Assembly: GCA_022616435.1 (NCBI GenBank) | Contig: JAKEET010000079.1 | Span: forward strand, 81,242-145,241 | DNA length: 64,000 bases | Reading direction: 5' to 3' | DNA from: Gemmataceae bacterium | Lineage (GTDB): Bacteria > Planctomycetota > Planctomycetia > Gemmatales > Gemmataceae | Position numbers and translations under genes: made by a program | Notes under the pieces: model-generated | What the model saw: only the letters and a program-made list of their open reading frames with translations | Told to the model about the DNA's origin: nothing | The model's database searches: none | Shown here: piece after piece, positions 30,761-40,564 of the stretch | Position numbering within the stretch: the first letter of the stretch is position 1 | Layout: every line of letters begins with the position of its first letter

Positions 30761-32134
30761 TCATCTCCTCGTGCGGCTCAGCATCCGCGCCGGCACCTTG
30801 CCGTTCTCTTCGAAGATGATGGTGCTTTCCTCTTCGATGACCGGGCCCCGATCGAGCTGGTCCGCGGACATCTCGATCTTGAACCGGGCGTCGCCGACAG
30901 CGACGCCCTTGACGAACACTTCGAACTCGCCCTTGGCGCCGGCGGCGAGCGGGGCCATCGGGCCGAAGATCAGCCATTGGCCCTGCGGGGCGCGCTCGCC
31001 CAGGCGATGCTCGGCCGGCACGGTCCTGGTGAGGATCATGCCGGCCGGGACCAGGGCGCGAACGCTCACGTTGGTCGCCGCGGCGCTGCCGGTGTTATGC
31101 ACGACGATGGGAAAGCTGGTGTCGCCGCCCAGGACGACCGGGTCGTCGCGGTCGAACATCTCCAGGAGCAGCGCCGACACGCCGGCGAAGTTGGTGCAAA
31201 ACTCGTCCTGCGCGGAGACGTTGCGATCCGCGAGCGCCGAGATCTTGACGCAGCGCAGTCCGGGGCCAACCGACTTGTACACCATCTCCACCGTGTGCTT
31301 CTCGCCCGGCGGCAGGTCGGGGAGCAGCCAGGCGATCTGGGCGGCGAGGTGAACCCCCTTGTCCGAGGCGCTCACGAACTCGGTCTTGTCCGGCAAGGTG
31401 GCCCGCACGAGGAGATTGGTCGCCGCCGTCTTGCCGCTGTTCGCGACGGTGATGCGATAGAGCGCCGGCATGTTGGCGTAGCGGCTCTTCGGTCCTTCCA
31501 CCTGCAGTCGGAGACTGGCCAGGCCGTCGGGCGGAATCGGCTCGATCTTGGGTTCGATCTTCGGCTCGATCTTGGGCTCGATCTCCGGCGGCCGCCTGCC
31601 GTCGGGAAGTCCCCCGGGAAAGTGGGGCATGCCGGGCTGCGCGGCCACGCGCGTGGTGACGCACTGACCGTGCTCGTACTGGATGCGCACGCAGTTGCGC
31701 ACGTCGTCGGTGCCGAGCGGCACGACGATCACGCTGATCTCGCATTTGCCGCCCCCCTTCACGGTGCCCAGACGCCACTGCAGCTCGGGCTCGAGCTGGT
31801 GCGGCTGGGGCGACGCCCGGACGAAGCGGACGTTGGGCGGCAACGGGTTCTTGACGAGCACATGATGGGCGTCGGCCGGCGCGCGGTTCTCGATGAAGTA
31901 GCGATACTCGATTTCCTGGCCGGGGGACGAACAGGCGGGGACGCGAACTTTCAAGGTGACGTGCGGCGCGGGCGGATCGAGCGGCCCGTCGAGCGCCGGC
32001 GGCGCTGCCAGCTGGCAGCCGCCCAGCGGGCAGCTGTCCGCGTGTCCGTACGCCGGCCGCGGCTCGCTCACCAGGCCGCAGCACCCCAGAAGCGCAAGTA
32101 TTCCCGCGACCTTCGCCGACGAGGCAGCGTTCAT
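30761..32134 (-). CDS. Lipoprotein with DUF11-like (conserved repeat) domains
   Basis: 457 aa from ATG 32134. The N-terminus ends in a lipobox (ILALLGC), so it is probably lipid-anchored. Three DUF11-like Ig-type units follow (VTLKVRVPACSSPGQEIEYRY, YRITVANSGKTAATNLLV, FPIVVHNTGSAAATNVSV), with a tandem EPKIEPKIEPKIEP linker in between. DUF11 units occur in bacterial surface and cell-wall proteins. This suggests an envelope-structure role. A very similar product is common in planctomycetes. Confidence 0.85.
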   Translation of the reverse strand: MNAASSAKVAGILALLGCCGLVSEPRPAYGHADSCPLGGCQLAAPPALDGPLDPPAPHVTLKVRVPACSSPGQEIEYRYFIENRAPADAHHVLVKNPLPPNVRFVRASPQPHQLEPELQWRLGTVKGGGKCEISVIVVPLGTDDVRNCVRIQYEHGQCVTTRVAAQPGMPHFPGGLPDGRRPPEIEPKIEPKIEPKIEPIPPDGLASLRLQVEGPKSRYANMPALYRITVANSGKTAATNLLVRATLPDKTEFVSASDKGVHLAAQIAWLLPDLPPGEKHTVEMVYKSVGPGLRCVKISALADRNVSAQDEFCTNFAGVSALLLEMFDRDDPVVLGGDTSFPIVVHNTGSAAATNVSVRALVPAGMILTRTVPAEHRLGERAPQGQWLIFGPMAPLAAGAKGEFEVFVKGVAVGDARFKIEMSADQLDRGPVIEEESTIIFEENGKVPARMLSRTRR

Positions 32135-32335
32135 GGACCACCCGAAGCCGAGGATATGTCGGGGCGCCGGACGACATGCGCGGGAAGGAACGTCGCCAGG
32201 CGCTAGACTTTCCCCATTTTCTCCAGGCGGCAGCGATGTGTCTTGAGGAAATGCGCGGGCCGCCGCGGAAACGCCCGGCGCTAGGGCCGCACGGCCGGCA
32301 CAACCGCTAGAACTATATGGCCGTGCGTGCTTCCG

Positions 32336-32404
32336 CTGCACCAACCCGAAGCGTAAGCGAGGGTTTTCGTCTCCTCCCCTCGCTTACGCTTCGGGTTGGT
32401 GCAG
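32336..32404. repeat. Perfect 28-bp inverted repeat
   Basis: Arms 32336-32363 and 32377-32404 are exact complements (28 bp) around a 13-base loop, containing the word CTCGCTTACGCTTCGGGTTG. It lies in the 289-base gap between the DUF11 lipoprotein start (32134) and the next minus-strand gene stop (32424). An ACTATA run at 32312-32317 (TATAGT on the minus strand) could be a weak -10 for the lipoprotein. Confidence 0.95.
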
Positions 32405-32423
32405 TGGAATCATGCACGCTCAT

Positions 32424-32729
32424 TTAGCGATTCTGGGATTGCCTGCTCCGCCACGCACGCCGGCGATGGTGACCGAGGGCGTCGCGGTACATCTTGACCA
32501 TGAGGCCCACCAGCAGGCCCAGCACCGGCATCAGGAAGGGGACCTTGCGAATGTCGTAGAGGTGCAAACCGCCGTAGATGTCATGGGCGGGCACCATCAC
32601 GCGCACGTCGCCATGCCAGTTGTACGGCTGCATGACCAGGAACAGCACCGCGCCCCCGATCAGGCCGATCAAACCACCGAGCCAGACAGGCCGCAGACGC
32701 TTCATCTCGTGATGGTCGAAGTCGTACAT
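32424..32729 (-). CDS. Small two-helix membrane protein
   Basis: 101 aa from ATG 32729, with AGGAACGG just upstream. Helices at about 16-34 (VWLGGLIGLIGGAVLFLVM) and 64-80 (FLMPVLGLLVGLMVKMY), joined by a loop rich in His and Asp, and a basic C-terminus. Lies between two repeats and upstream of the lipoprotein gene on the same strand. No family recognised. Confidence 0.7.
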   Translation of the reverse strand: MYDFDHHEMKRLRPVWLGGLIGLIGGAVLFLVMQPYNWHGDVRVMVPAHDIYGGLHLYDIRKVPFLMPVLGLLVGLMVKMYRDALGHHRRRAWRSRQSQNR

Positions 32730-32753
32730 GGCCGTTCCTCCAAGAAGGCATCA

Positions 32754-32843
32754 ACCACTGATTTCACGGATAGCACGGATCAGTTGCCAGCCCGACATGT
32801 CTCGCCGATTTTCGACATCCGTGTTATCCGTGCAATCCGTGGT
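32754..32843. repeat. Intergenic inverted repeat, CACGGATAGCACGGAT family
   Basis: Left arm 32754-32780 and right arm 32817-32843 pair imperfectly; right arm words ATCCGTGTTATCCGTG and ATCCGTGG. It sits between two minus-strand genes. Confidence 0.8.
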
Positions 32844-32856
32844 GAAGAATTCTCGG

Positions 32857-34590
32857 CTAGCGGCGGCGCGGTTTCTTGCTTTTCTTGCGTGGTCGTTCTT
32901 CCTCTTCTTCGTCCTCGTCGTATTCGTCGTCGGCGTTCCTGCTGCCGCCGCTGAACAGGAAGAAGAACAGGATGCCGCCGACGATCATCAGGCCGCCCAG
33001 GCCGAGCACCAGCCAGATCCACCAGGGCATGCCGCCCGCGGCCGGCGTGGGCGCCGGCGCCGCCGCCGGCTGAACGGCGGCGGGTTGGATCGGCATGGTT
33101 CGGGGCGGCGGTTGCGGGGCTTCGGCCACCTGGACCGGTTTTTGTTCGGGCTTCTGTTCCACGACGGGCGCCGGCGGCTCGGGCTTGACCTCCTCGACCT
33201 TCGGCGGCTCGGGCTTGGGCGCCGGCTTGGCGACCACCGGCGGCGGCGTCAGCTTGATAACGCCGTCGTTCAGTTTCTTGGGGCTGAAGGCGAGATACGC
33301 GGACAGGTCCTTCGCCAGATTGGCGCGCTTGAGGAACATCAGCGCGAAGCTGGTGTCGATCGGCGGCGCCGCGCCGGGATAGGCGTCTTTCTTGAACCAG
33401 CTGCCGCTCTCCTGATCTTGATTGGCGACGAGCGCTTCGGCGCCCCAGCGATACCAGTCCTTGTCGCCGATCATGTGGATGTCGTAGAGCATGCAGACGC
33501 GCTCCATGCTCCACAGGAAGTACATGTTCGGATACGGGATGTCGGTCACCCGATCCACGGGCGTGCCGATGTGGGCGCTGAGCGCCTTGAAGCCGTGCAG
33601 GATGCGCGGGTCTGCATCCACGGGCGGATCGTCGGGCAGCTTCATCTCCTTGACGAGGCCGTGGCCGACCGCCATGCCGAACAGGCCGGTGTTGATCATC
33701 GCCGCGCTGCCGCCGCTGCCGCCGAAACCGTACGGATAACCCCAGGAGCCGTTGGCGTTCTGGCTGGTGTGGAAGCGCAGAAAGGTCATGCTGCCGGTGC
33801 GCGTGCAGGGGATGCCGTGCCGGCGCGCCGCCCACAGGGCCAGCAGGGCGAACTGCGTGGTCGAGTTGTCGGTGCGGTCCAGAAACGGCACCTCGTGTTT
33901 TTCGGGATCGACCATTTTGGTGGTGCCGAATTGCGTGAAGCAGGGCAACGCCTGGAGATGCTTGGGCACGTCGTAGGTCCGCTTGGCTTGCCAATCGGCA
34001 AGTGGCGCGCGCTTCACGAAGGGGTTGTCCATGTTGGGGACCCGGCCGGCGAGCATCGGGCCCAACGGCGCCGGCTCCAGCCTTCGAAGCACTCCCAGGA
34101 TCAGCTTGGTGTCCTTGGCGTCCAGGTATTGCACGCGGTAGCCCCAGCCGCCCGTGTAGGTCTGGCTGGCGACCAATCGCCCGGCGAGAGTTTCGATGTG
34201 GGGAATGTCCGCCCTGTTCCCCAGACGATCGAGAAACAACAGCGCCAGCGACACTTCGTAGGTGTTGATGAAGTCCTTGGCTGGGACCTGCGAGCGAACG
34301 AAGTTCGCGGCGGCCTGGATGGAGATATGATTTGGGGGCACGCCGCATTCGAGCAGGGCCAGCGCGGGCAGGGCGGCATAACCGACTCGGTGGCCGCCTT
34401 CGGACCAGGTGCCGGTGGACTGCTGGGAGCTGAGCAGGAAGTTCTTGCCGCGCTCGATGGCGTCGGGGATGGCGGCCGCCAGGAAGATCGGCAGCCGCGG
34501 TTTCTCCTGCGACTGGGCCATGGCGGCGGCCGGGACGAGCGCCAGCCCGGCGACCACGAAGAAGCAACGAACCAAACGTGTCCGCGTCAT
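32857..34590 (-). CDS. Exported prenyltransferase/squalene-oxidase-repeat protein
   Basis: 577 aa from ATG 34590 (GGAGG nine bases upstream). Signal peptide to about residue 25. Residues 35-400 form an alpha/alpha toroid of the prenyltransferase/squalene oxidase repeat type: QSTGTWSEGGHRVGYAALPALALL, TYTGGWGYRVQYLDAKDTKL, NANGSWGYPYGFG, QESGSWFKKDAY. After a long Pro/Glu/Lys-rich stretch a transmembrane helix (about 520-545) and an Asp/Glu then Arg/Lys-rich tail follow. So it is anchored at the C-terminus with the toroid outside. Such planctomycete proteins have no established function. Confidence 0.87.
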   Translation of the reverse strand: MTRTRLVRCFFVVAGLALVPAAAMAQSQEKPRLPIFLAAAIPDAIERGKNFLLSSQQSTGTWSEGGHRVGYAALPALALLECGVPPNHISIQAAANFVRSQVPAKDFINTYEVSLALLFLDRLGNRADIPHIETLAGRLVASQTYTGGWGYRVQYLDAKDTKLILGVLRRLEPAPLGPMLAGRVPNMDNPFVKRAPLADWQAKRTYDVPKHLQALPCFTQFGTTKMVDPEKHEVPFLDRTDNSTTQFALLALWAARRHGIPCTRTGSMTFLRFHTSQNANGSWGYPYGFGGSGGSAAMINTGLFGMAVGHGLVKEMKLPDDPPVDADPRILHGFKALSAHIGTPVDRVTDIPYPNMYFLWSMERVCMLYDIHMIGDKDWYRWGAEALVANQDQESGSWFKKDAYPGAAPPIDTSFALMFLKRANLAKDLSAYLAFSPKKLNDGVIKLTPPPVVAKPAPKPEPPKVEEVKPEPPAPVVEQKPEQKPVQVAEAPQPPPRTMPIQPAAVQPAAAPAPTPAAGGMPWWIWLVLGLGGLMIVGGILFFFLFSGGSRNADDEYDEDEEEEERPRKKSKKPRRR

Positions 34591-34695
34591 GAAGAAATGC
34601 CTCCGCACCGGCGACCGACAGCGCTGAACTCCCCGGGCGCGCTTCAATCATAGCCCTGCCGCGCAGGCGCACACAAGGGAAAACGCCCAGGCGCC

Positions 34696-35316
34696 TCAGA
34701 ATTCGGTCAGGCCGAGTTTGACCATTTCGTCGCGCCAGGCCTTCAGGGCCCGGTTCCAGGTCTTCATCGCCGCGTCGGGCGTCGTGCCGAGGTCCGCGGC
34801 GATCTCCGTGAACTCCTTGGTCGTGCCGTTGCGCAGCGCGATCATCTGCTGATATTTGGGCTTCAGCTGCCGCAAGGCGCGGTCCATGATCTCCTGGCGC
34901 TCGCGCTGACTGGACGACGTACACGGCGTCGCGTCGCTGTCCAGAATGCAGTCGCGCAGCGCCCCGTGCGGCGACTCCTGGTCCAGCGACAGCGGACGGC
35001 CGGCATCGCGTTTCCTGGCCTTCAGGTAGCGGTTGCGATCGCGGAGCTGGTTGCGCAGGATCTGCTGGAGCCAGCCGACCATCTCCGCCTCGGTGCCGCC
35101 GCGAAAGCCGGGGAACGCGGGCACGGCGGCTTGAAACGTCTCTTGCACGAGCTCGGCGTGATCGGCGTGGGCCACGACCTTGGCGGAAGCGCGGCGGCGG
35201 ATGTCGAGCAGCAGTTGCGTGCGGAAGCCTTCCAGCAGCTTGCCCAACGCTTCCGTTGAGCCGTGGCGGGCTTCGTCCAGCAAACCGGCAAAATGTGTCG
35301 CTTCGAAGATCGGCAT
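34696..35316 (-). CDS. ECF-type RNA polymerase sigma factor
   Basis: 206 aa from ATG 35316 (the upstream in-frame part to 35526 is poorly supported). Sigma region 2 lies at about 45-85 (HAELVQETFQAAVPAFPGFRGGTEAEMVGWLQQILRNQL), a form typical of planctomycete ECF factors. Region 4 (about 140-200) includes LRQLKPKYQQMIALRNGTTKEFTEIAADLGTT and AMKTWNRALKAW. It would direct RNA polymerase to a stress or envelope regulon. It lies just upstream of the prenyltransferase-type exported gene on the same strand, 105 bases away. No anti-sigma gene is visible. Confidence 0.87.
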   Translation of the reverse strand: MPIFEATHFAGLLDEARHGSTEALGKLLEGFRTQLLLDIRRRASAKVVAHADHAELVQETFQAAVPAFPGFRGGTEAEMVGWLQQILRNQLRDRNRYLKARKRDAGRPLSLDQESPHGALRDCILDSDATPCTSSSQRERQEIMDRALRQLKPKYQQMIALRNGTTKEFTEIAADLGTTPDAAMKTWNRALKAWRDEMVKLGLTEF

Positions 35317-35470
35317 TTCGCCACCAGAGACGATTGCGGCGCAACTCTCATCCGCTCCTACGTTAAAGACATCCCGCGGAAAACTCAACGAATTTCCGTC
35401 CGATCCGCTCAAAAAAGTCATCTGATTGAGATAGAAGAACAGTGGTCGGCCAGCTCGCCCACTCGCCCAG

Positions 35471-35557
35471 ACGGGAACGAATGCCCCAACATCGTGCGCC
35501 GCACTCGCCCAACGTGCGGCGCACAAGGGCTTTGTCGCCCAAGCCCTTCGTTCCCGT
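35471..35557. repeat. Nested inverted repeat in sigma-factor upstream region
   Basis: An outer pair (ACGGGAACGAA 35471-35481 / 35547-35557) encloses an inner 10-bp pair (GTGCGCCGCA 35494-35503 / 35515-35524). A run of TTTTTC follows on the plus strand. It occupies the 338-base gap 35317-35654 between two minus-strand genes; the rest of the gap shows no gene. Confidence 0.8.
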
Positions 35558-35654
35558 TTTTCTATTGGTCACTCGACCGCCGCGGATCTCGCCCAGTCCG
35601 CGGCGGCGATTCTCGACGTCCCCTGCCCCGCCGGTCCCCTGTCTCGGCGCGTCG

Positions 35655-36977
35655 TCACCTCCCAAACAACAGCCCTGTCATGTGCGCGATGAGGTTCAGC
35701 AAGGTCAGCTCGACGCCAAACAGAATGGCGAGGTTGATCCAGGTCCGCAGCGTGTGCCCATAGATGAGGAAGCCCCAGATCTCCTTGGTCATCGCTTGCC
35801 ACAACGTCGGCGGCTTGCGCGGCCGCTCGTACTGACGCACCGCCTTGCCTTGCTCGCGCAGCTCTTCCTCCTGCTTGTGCCGCTCTTCGTAATAGTGCCA
35901 TAGCGACACCGGCGGCCCCAGCGACATCGTCTCCACGCCGTAACCGTCGCTGTCGCCGGGCGTCCCGGTGCGCTCGACCCAGCTTTGCCGCGCCTGCTGC
36001 TCCGTCATCACGCCATACGGTTTCTTGTTCGGCGTCCACTCGTCTTCCACTGCGGGCATGGCTGCGGGAGCGATTGGTTCGTCAGCGGCCGCCAGCTTGC
36101 CGCCCTCGCCTCCCGAGCGGGTGCGGGGTTGATCCGCGGGCGCCAGCTTGGGGCGCCCAGCCACCGGCGAATCCGCCGGCGCCAACTTGTAGGAGGTTTC
36201 GGCCGGCGCGAACTTGTCGCGCATCGCGGTCGATTCGGTTTCGTTGACGCTGTCAGCGCTGTCCGCCGGTTCGTCATGCCGCGGTTCAGCCGGCGTCGTT
36301 GTCTCCGCGGGCGGCGCCGCCCACGGGTCGAGACTTTCGACCTTCAGGCCCTTGGCCGGATTGACCTGCCGCTTCTTCGGCCTGCGCATCCGCCGCGTGG
36401 TGACGTACCAGGCGTAACGGCCCAGCACTCGAAAGTAGAGCAAGAACACCGCCGGCAGCGCGATCATGGCGACGACGACGCCCTTGAGCGACCAGAGCGC
36501 CGCCACCAGGAGCGCCGTACCCAGCGCCGTCAGCAGGCCGGACCAGATCAAGAAGACGACGTAGGCGAAGAAGAACCTGGCCCAGCGCTTGAGGAACGGG
36601 CCGTAGAACAGCGACATCCAGCTCTTGGCCGCCAACGACGACAGGAACATGATCGGCGACACCAGCCAGAGCAGGACGAGCAAGGTGACCAGGAACGCGA
36701 CGGCGCCGCCGCCAAAGGCCAGCGTCAGGCACGGAATGAACAGCAGCGGCAAGACCACCCAGAGGAGGTAGACGGGCTTCGTCATCCAATCGACGATCGA
36801 CTCGGAGGGAAAACGGATTTCATCGACGCCGGCGGCTGAATCGATCACGACCGTCAGGAAGCAATGCGCGAAGTAGCTGACGAAGAAGAAGCCGACGATG
36901 CCGAGGACGGCCAGCGAGCAGCTGACGATGATGGCCGGGCCGGCGCCTTCGAGCTGGGCAAAGAGGAGCGCGGACAT
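35655..36977 (-). CDS. Membrane protein with charged, repeat-bearing central loop
   Basis: 440 aa from ATG 36977 (AAGGGG upstream). About five helices lie in residues 10-190, then an Arg/Lys-rich turn (TTRRMRRPKKRQ), then a long hydrophilic domain (200-400) with the repeated word KLAPAD or KLAAAD (three to four copies), and a final helix near 415-435. I know very similar planctomycete proteins, but the function is unknown. Possibly a scaffold with a cytoplasmic loop. Confidence 0.7.
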   Translation of the reverse strand: MSALLFAQLEGAGPAIIVSCSLAVLGIVGFFFVSYFAHCFLTVVIDSAAGVDEIRFPSESIVDWMTKPVYLLWVVLPLLFIPCLTLAFGGGAVAFLVTLLVLLWLVSPIMFLSSLAAKSWMSLFYGPFLKRWARFFFAYVVFLIWSGLLTALGTALLVAALWSLKGVVVAMIALPAVFLLYFRVLGRYAWYVTTRRMRRPKKRQVNPAKGLKVESLDPWAAPPAETTTPAEPRHDEPADSADSVNETESTAMRDKFAPAETSYKLAPADSPVAGRPKLAPADQPRTRSGGEGGKLAAADEPIAPAAMPAVEDEWTPNKKPYGVMTEQQARQSWVERTGTPGDSDGYGVETMSLGPPVSLWHYYEERHKQEEELREQGKAVRQYERPRKPPTLWQAMTKEIWGFLIYGHTLRTWINLAILFGVELTLLNLIAHMTGLLFGR

Positions 36978-37057
36978 GGGTGAGACCCCTTGGAGGCGAG
37001 GTCTCCGCATTCTAAACGACGTGCCGGGCCGTGTAAACAGACATTTTGTCTTAGACC

Positions 37058-37170
37058 GGGCGAGCGGCGCGGCGGGCGAGCGTCGCGGCGTCAGCCCGAC
37101 GTGCTTGCGTCCCCGGGTTGTGCCGCGACACACGGCGGTCGCGACACACGGCGGGCCGCCGCGCCGCTCG
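37058..37170. repeat. GGCGAGCGTCGC-type repeat cluster (copy 2)
   Basis: Contains a 29-bp stretch (37075-37103) identical to 10364-10392, and outer GGCGAGCGGCGCGGCGG / CCGCCGCGCCGCTCGCC arms that pair with each other across the gap. It fills the space between the membrane protein start and the PVC heme gene stop. Confidence 0.9.
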
Positions 37171-37171
37171 C

Positions 37172-40100
37172 CTAGTCTTTGGCGGGGATCAGGTCGATGC
37201 CGCGCAGGTCGATCAAGGCGCCGCGGATGGCGCCCTCGGCGCGCATGACCACGTCGTGGCGTCCCGCGCGCAGCCGCAGCGTGCCGATCTTGACCTTGCG
37301 ATACAGCTCCCACGACGCGGTCCCCCTGACCTTGTGGACCAGCTGCCCGTCGCCGGCGACGAGCGCGAACGTGTTGCCGGCGCTGCCGCTGTCGCAGGCA
37401 TAGTCGATCCACACGTCGAACCGGCCTTCCTTGGCAACGTCGATGGTCCACACGGCCTGATCGTCGGCGCTCGACCAGTAGCCGAGGTTCTTGTGCTTCG
37501 CCTCGAACACCAGCGTCTTGCCGAAGATCGCCGCCTTGGTTGCCGGCAGCTTCAACGTGCCGTCGCCGCCGGCCTTGACGGTCTCGGGACGATTGCCGGC
37601 AAACGATTTGGGCTTGGCGAGGTTGCCGCGCAGGAACGCGATCAGATCGGCCATGGCGGCGTGCGGCAGCTCCTTTTCGAAGCCCTCCGGCATGACCGAC
37701 TTGCCGGTGCTGGTCAGCTCGTCGAGGTCGGAGCGCAAGAGGTCGTGCTTCTTGCCGTCGGCCGCCACCAGGGTGATCGTGGTGCTCGTCTCGCCTTGCA
37801 ACAGACCGCTGACGGTGAGGCCCGACTTGGTGGTCGCCTGGTAGTTGACGTAGCGTGCTTCGACGGCGCGGTTCGGATCGAGGATCGCGGTGAGCAGCCC
37901 CTGCGGCGACTTGTCGCCGACCGCGGCAAGCTCCGGCCCGACCTGCTGGCCGATGCCGCCGAGCTGATGGCAGGCGGCGCAGTGCTTGGCGAAATGCTTG
38001 CTCCCCTGCTGGACGTCGCCGCGGTCGGGGATGGTGATCCAGTAATCGCTGACCAGGCGGGCGCGGTCGGGACTGGACGAGGCGGCGAACAGCTTGGCGG
38101 CGGTTTCCCGAATCTGCGAGTCGCGATGATCAAGGAATCGTTGGCGACGGATGGTGTCGATTTCATGCGGGAGAATCCGCTTTTCCTCGAGCGCGCCGAT
38201 GACGAGTCGCGTCCATACGACGCGCGCGAGCAGGACGTCGACGACGTGGTTGCGAACTGTCGGACTGAGGCTTTTCCACGATGCGATAAGCTGAGCCGCA
38301 GCGCGCGGATCGACGATGCCGCCGAGGCGCTGCACGGCCGCGATCTGGATGTCTTCCGGGAGCTGCGCAGAAAGGAATCGCTTCAATAGCTGCCGATCTT
38401 CGTTCTGGTGATTCAAGCCGCGTCCCAACAGGCGAATGGCCAGCAGCTTGTCCCCGGCGGCGGCCTTGTCGTCGAGCGCCAGCCGCCGGGCCGCCGCGAA
38501 CACTTCATCCAGATGCTTCAGGGCAGCGGCATGTTTGCCGCCGCCGGCCAGGACACTCAGCGAGGATTGATTCTGGTCGAGCGAATCCAGCAGCGCCGCC
38601 AGCATGACCATCTGTTCGAAGGTGCCCTTGGATTTCTGGGTTGCGATTTGGGCGGCGAGAAGCCGGGCGACGTCGAACGGTTTACCATAGACGGTCGCCA
38701 ATTTCATCACGGAGGGCAACACCGCCGCGGGGAACGACGATTCCTCGAGCAGGGCATCCGCAAACTCAGGCCAGTTCGATTCCCGCACGCTGCTCAGCGC
38801 CGCCGCAGTCAAGAAGCGGTCGTCAATATTCTGCTTCAGCAGGGTTGCCAAGATTCGACCGTCCTTGGGACGATCAGCCAGCGAATAGGCGACTTGCAAT
38901 CGCACCTGGCGGTCAGCATCGCTCATCAGTTTTTTCAGCTTGTCGTCAGGCGTCAGCTCCCAAAGCCAGCCGACCGCATACTTGCGAATCGCCGGGTGCG
39001 GATCGTCCAGGGCGGCAGCCATTGCGGATGCCGTGCGCTCGCCGGGATAGGTTCCAAGGACTGCCAACACCTGAAGTTTTGGCGCCGGGGAGATGTTCTT
39101 CTTGCCTGCTTCGACCAGCAAAGGTCGAAACTGCTCCACCATGCTTGCCCCCGAAAGGCTGTTGCTCAACAATCGTTGCTGCGCCATATCCCGCACCCAC
39201 CCATTCGCACTCTCCAGCGCCTTGACCAGCTCTTTCGCCTTCATCGTGTCCATCCGCGGAATCGCGCGCGGCGTCTTGTCCTTGGGATACACCCGGTAAA
39301 TCCGCCCCTTGTCGTGCCCCGCCCGCAGCTCCAGCTTCTTCTGCCAGTCGAGCGGAATCCATTCCGGATGCTCGATCACGTAGCGGTACATGTCGGCAAT
39401 CCACAACGCTCCATCGGGACCGGTGGCGATCATCGCCGGCCGGAACCAGTTGTCGCTGGAGGCCAGGAACTCCGAGGTTTGCTCGTCGTCGGCCCGCTGG
39501 CTCGTGAAGGTGACCCCCTTGGGCTTCATCACCTCGCGATGGACCAGGTTGTGCACCGGCTCGGCGACGAAGCTGTTGCCGTAAAACGCCGGCCCAAACA
39601 GGTCGTCGCGATAAATCATCACGCTGCACGCCGACGTGAAATGGTTCACCGCCTGCGGGCTGTTGAAGCGCGGCAAGGGCTTGCTGATCGGGAACACCGG
39701 CGCGGCCCCCGGCTTGACCGAGACGTTGACCTTCGGATCGGGATAGAGCACGTGCGGGTTGCGCTTGAGGTAGCGGTCTTCGAGCACGAAGTGGAACATC
39801 GGGTTCGAATTGTTGCAGCCGAACCAGTTGCCGAAGTCGTCGCGGCACCGGCCAAACTGGGTCTGCCCGGTGACCGCCTCGAATTCACCGGTATCGGGCT
39901 TGAGCCGGAAATCGCGGCCGGAGACGTTCACGCCGGGCGCCGATTTGAGCTTCCGCGCCCGGTAGCCGCCGTTGGCTGCCGGTTCCAGGGCGTTGACCGC
40001 CGTGATGGCGCCGCCCGAATCGCCGTTGGCGCCGTAGAGCCAGTTGTCAAGCCCCCAGACCAGGCCGTTGACGCGGTGCTGCTGGTTGCCCTCGCGGAAG

Positions 40101-40564
40101 CCGGTGAACAGCACGATCCTGCTGTCGGCCTTGCCGTCGCCGTTGGTGTCTTCGGCGTAGAAGATGTCCGGTGCGCAGGTGACGATGACGCCCTTGCCCC
40201 ACGGCGTGACCCCGGTCGGATAGCCGAGGTTGTCGAGGAAGACGGTGGCTTTTTCGTAGGGTCCGTCGGCTTTGGGCTTGGTGAGGAACTTCACTTTGCC
40301 GCCGAACTTGTTCTTGCCGTCCACGCCGAGCGGGTAGTCGCCCATCTCGACGACCCAGAACTTGCCGTCGGGGCCCCAGGCGAAGGCGATCGGGTCCATG
40401 ACGAGCGGCTCGGCGGCCATCAATTCGACCGTGAAGCCGGGGCGGACCTGGATGCACTTGAGGGAATCGGCCGGGGCTTTGGGGCCGGGCTCCATGTTGG
40501 GTGGCTGGGCAAGTGCGGTGGAGCTCGCGATCAGCAAGAGGCCAAGCGAAAGAATGTGGCACAT
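37172..40564 (-). CDS. PVC-type heme-binding CxxCH exported protein
   Basis: 1,130 aa from ATG 40564 (GAGGTAAT upstream). Signal peptide to about residue 19. An N-terminal glucose/sorbosone-dehydrogenase-like beta-propeller (GFTVELMAAEPLVMDPIAF, YPTGVTPWGKGV, GSGGAI) runs to about 440; HEAT-like repeats fill about 460-830; then a single c-type heme site CAACH at 862-866, typical of planctomycete large cytochromes, and a C-terminal domain with lectin- or carbohydrate-binding-like strands. Such proteins are probably periplasmic dehydrogenases or electron carriers. The gene is complete with no frameshift. Confidence 0.93.
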   Translation of the reverse strand: MCHILSLGLLLIASSTALAQPPNMEPGPKAPADSLKCIQVRPGFTVELMAAEPLVMDPIAFAWGPDGKFWVVEMGDYPLGVDGKNKFGGKVKFLTKPKADGPYEKATVFLDNLGYPTGVTPWGKGVIVTCAPDIFYAEDTNGDGKADSRIVLFTGFREGNQQHRVNGLVWGLDNWLYGANGDSGGAITAVNALEPAANGGYRARKLKSAPGVNVSGRDFRLKPDTGEFEAVTGQTQFGRCRDDFGNWFGCNNSNPMFHFVLEDRYLKRNPHVLYPDPKVNVSVKPGAAPVFPISKPLPRFNSPQAVNHFTSACSVMIYRDDLFGPAFYGNSFVAEPVHNLVHREVMKPKGVTFTSQRADDEQTSEFLASSDNWFRPAMIATGPDGALWIADMYRYVIEHPEWIPLDWQKKLELRAGHDKGRIYRVYPKDKTPRAIPRMDTMKAKELVKALESANGWVRDMAQQRLLSNSLSGASMVEQFRPLLVEAGKKNISPAPKLQVLAVLGTYPGERTASAMAAALDDPHPAIRKYAVGWLWELTPDDKLKKLMSDADRQVRLQVAYSLADRPKDGRILATLLKQNIDDRFLTAAALSSVRESNWPEFADALLEESSFPAAVLPSVMKLATVYGKPFDVARLLAAQIATQKSKGTFEQMVMLAALLDSLDQNQSSLSVLAGGGKHAAALKHLDEVFAAARRLALDDKAAAGDKLLAIRLLGRGLNHQNEDRQLLKRFLSAQLPEDIQIAAVQRLGGIVDPRAAAQLIASWKSLSPTVRNHVVDVLLARVVWTRLVIGALEEKRILPHEIDTIRRQRFLDHRDSQIRETAAKLFAASSSPDRARLVSDYWITIPDRGDVQQGSKHFAKHCAACHQLGGIGQQVGPELAAVGDKSPQGLLTAILDPNRAVEARYVNYQATTKSGLTVSGLLQGETSTTITLVAADGKKHDLLRSDLDELTSTGKSVMPEGFEKELPHAAMADLIAFLRGNLAKPKSFAGNRPETVKAGGDGTLKLPATKAAIFGKTLVFEAKHKNLGYWSSADDQAVWTIDVAKEGRFDVWIDYACDSGSAGNTFALVAGDGQLVHKVRGTASWELYRKVKIGTLRLRAGRHDVVMRAEGAIRGALIDLRGIDLIPAKD

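Noticed and set aside
32780..35344. An 854-aa minus-strand ORF across the prenyltransferase and sigma genes
   Set aside because: Shifted frame of two well-supported genes; Arg/Pro-rich without domains.
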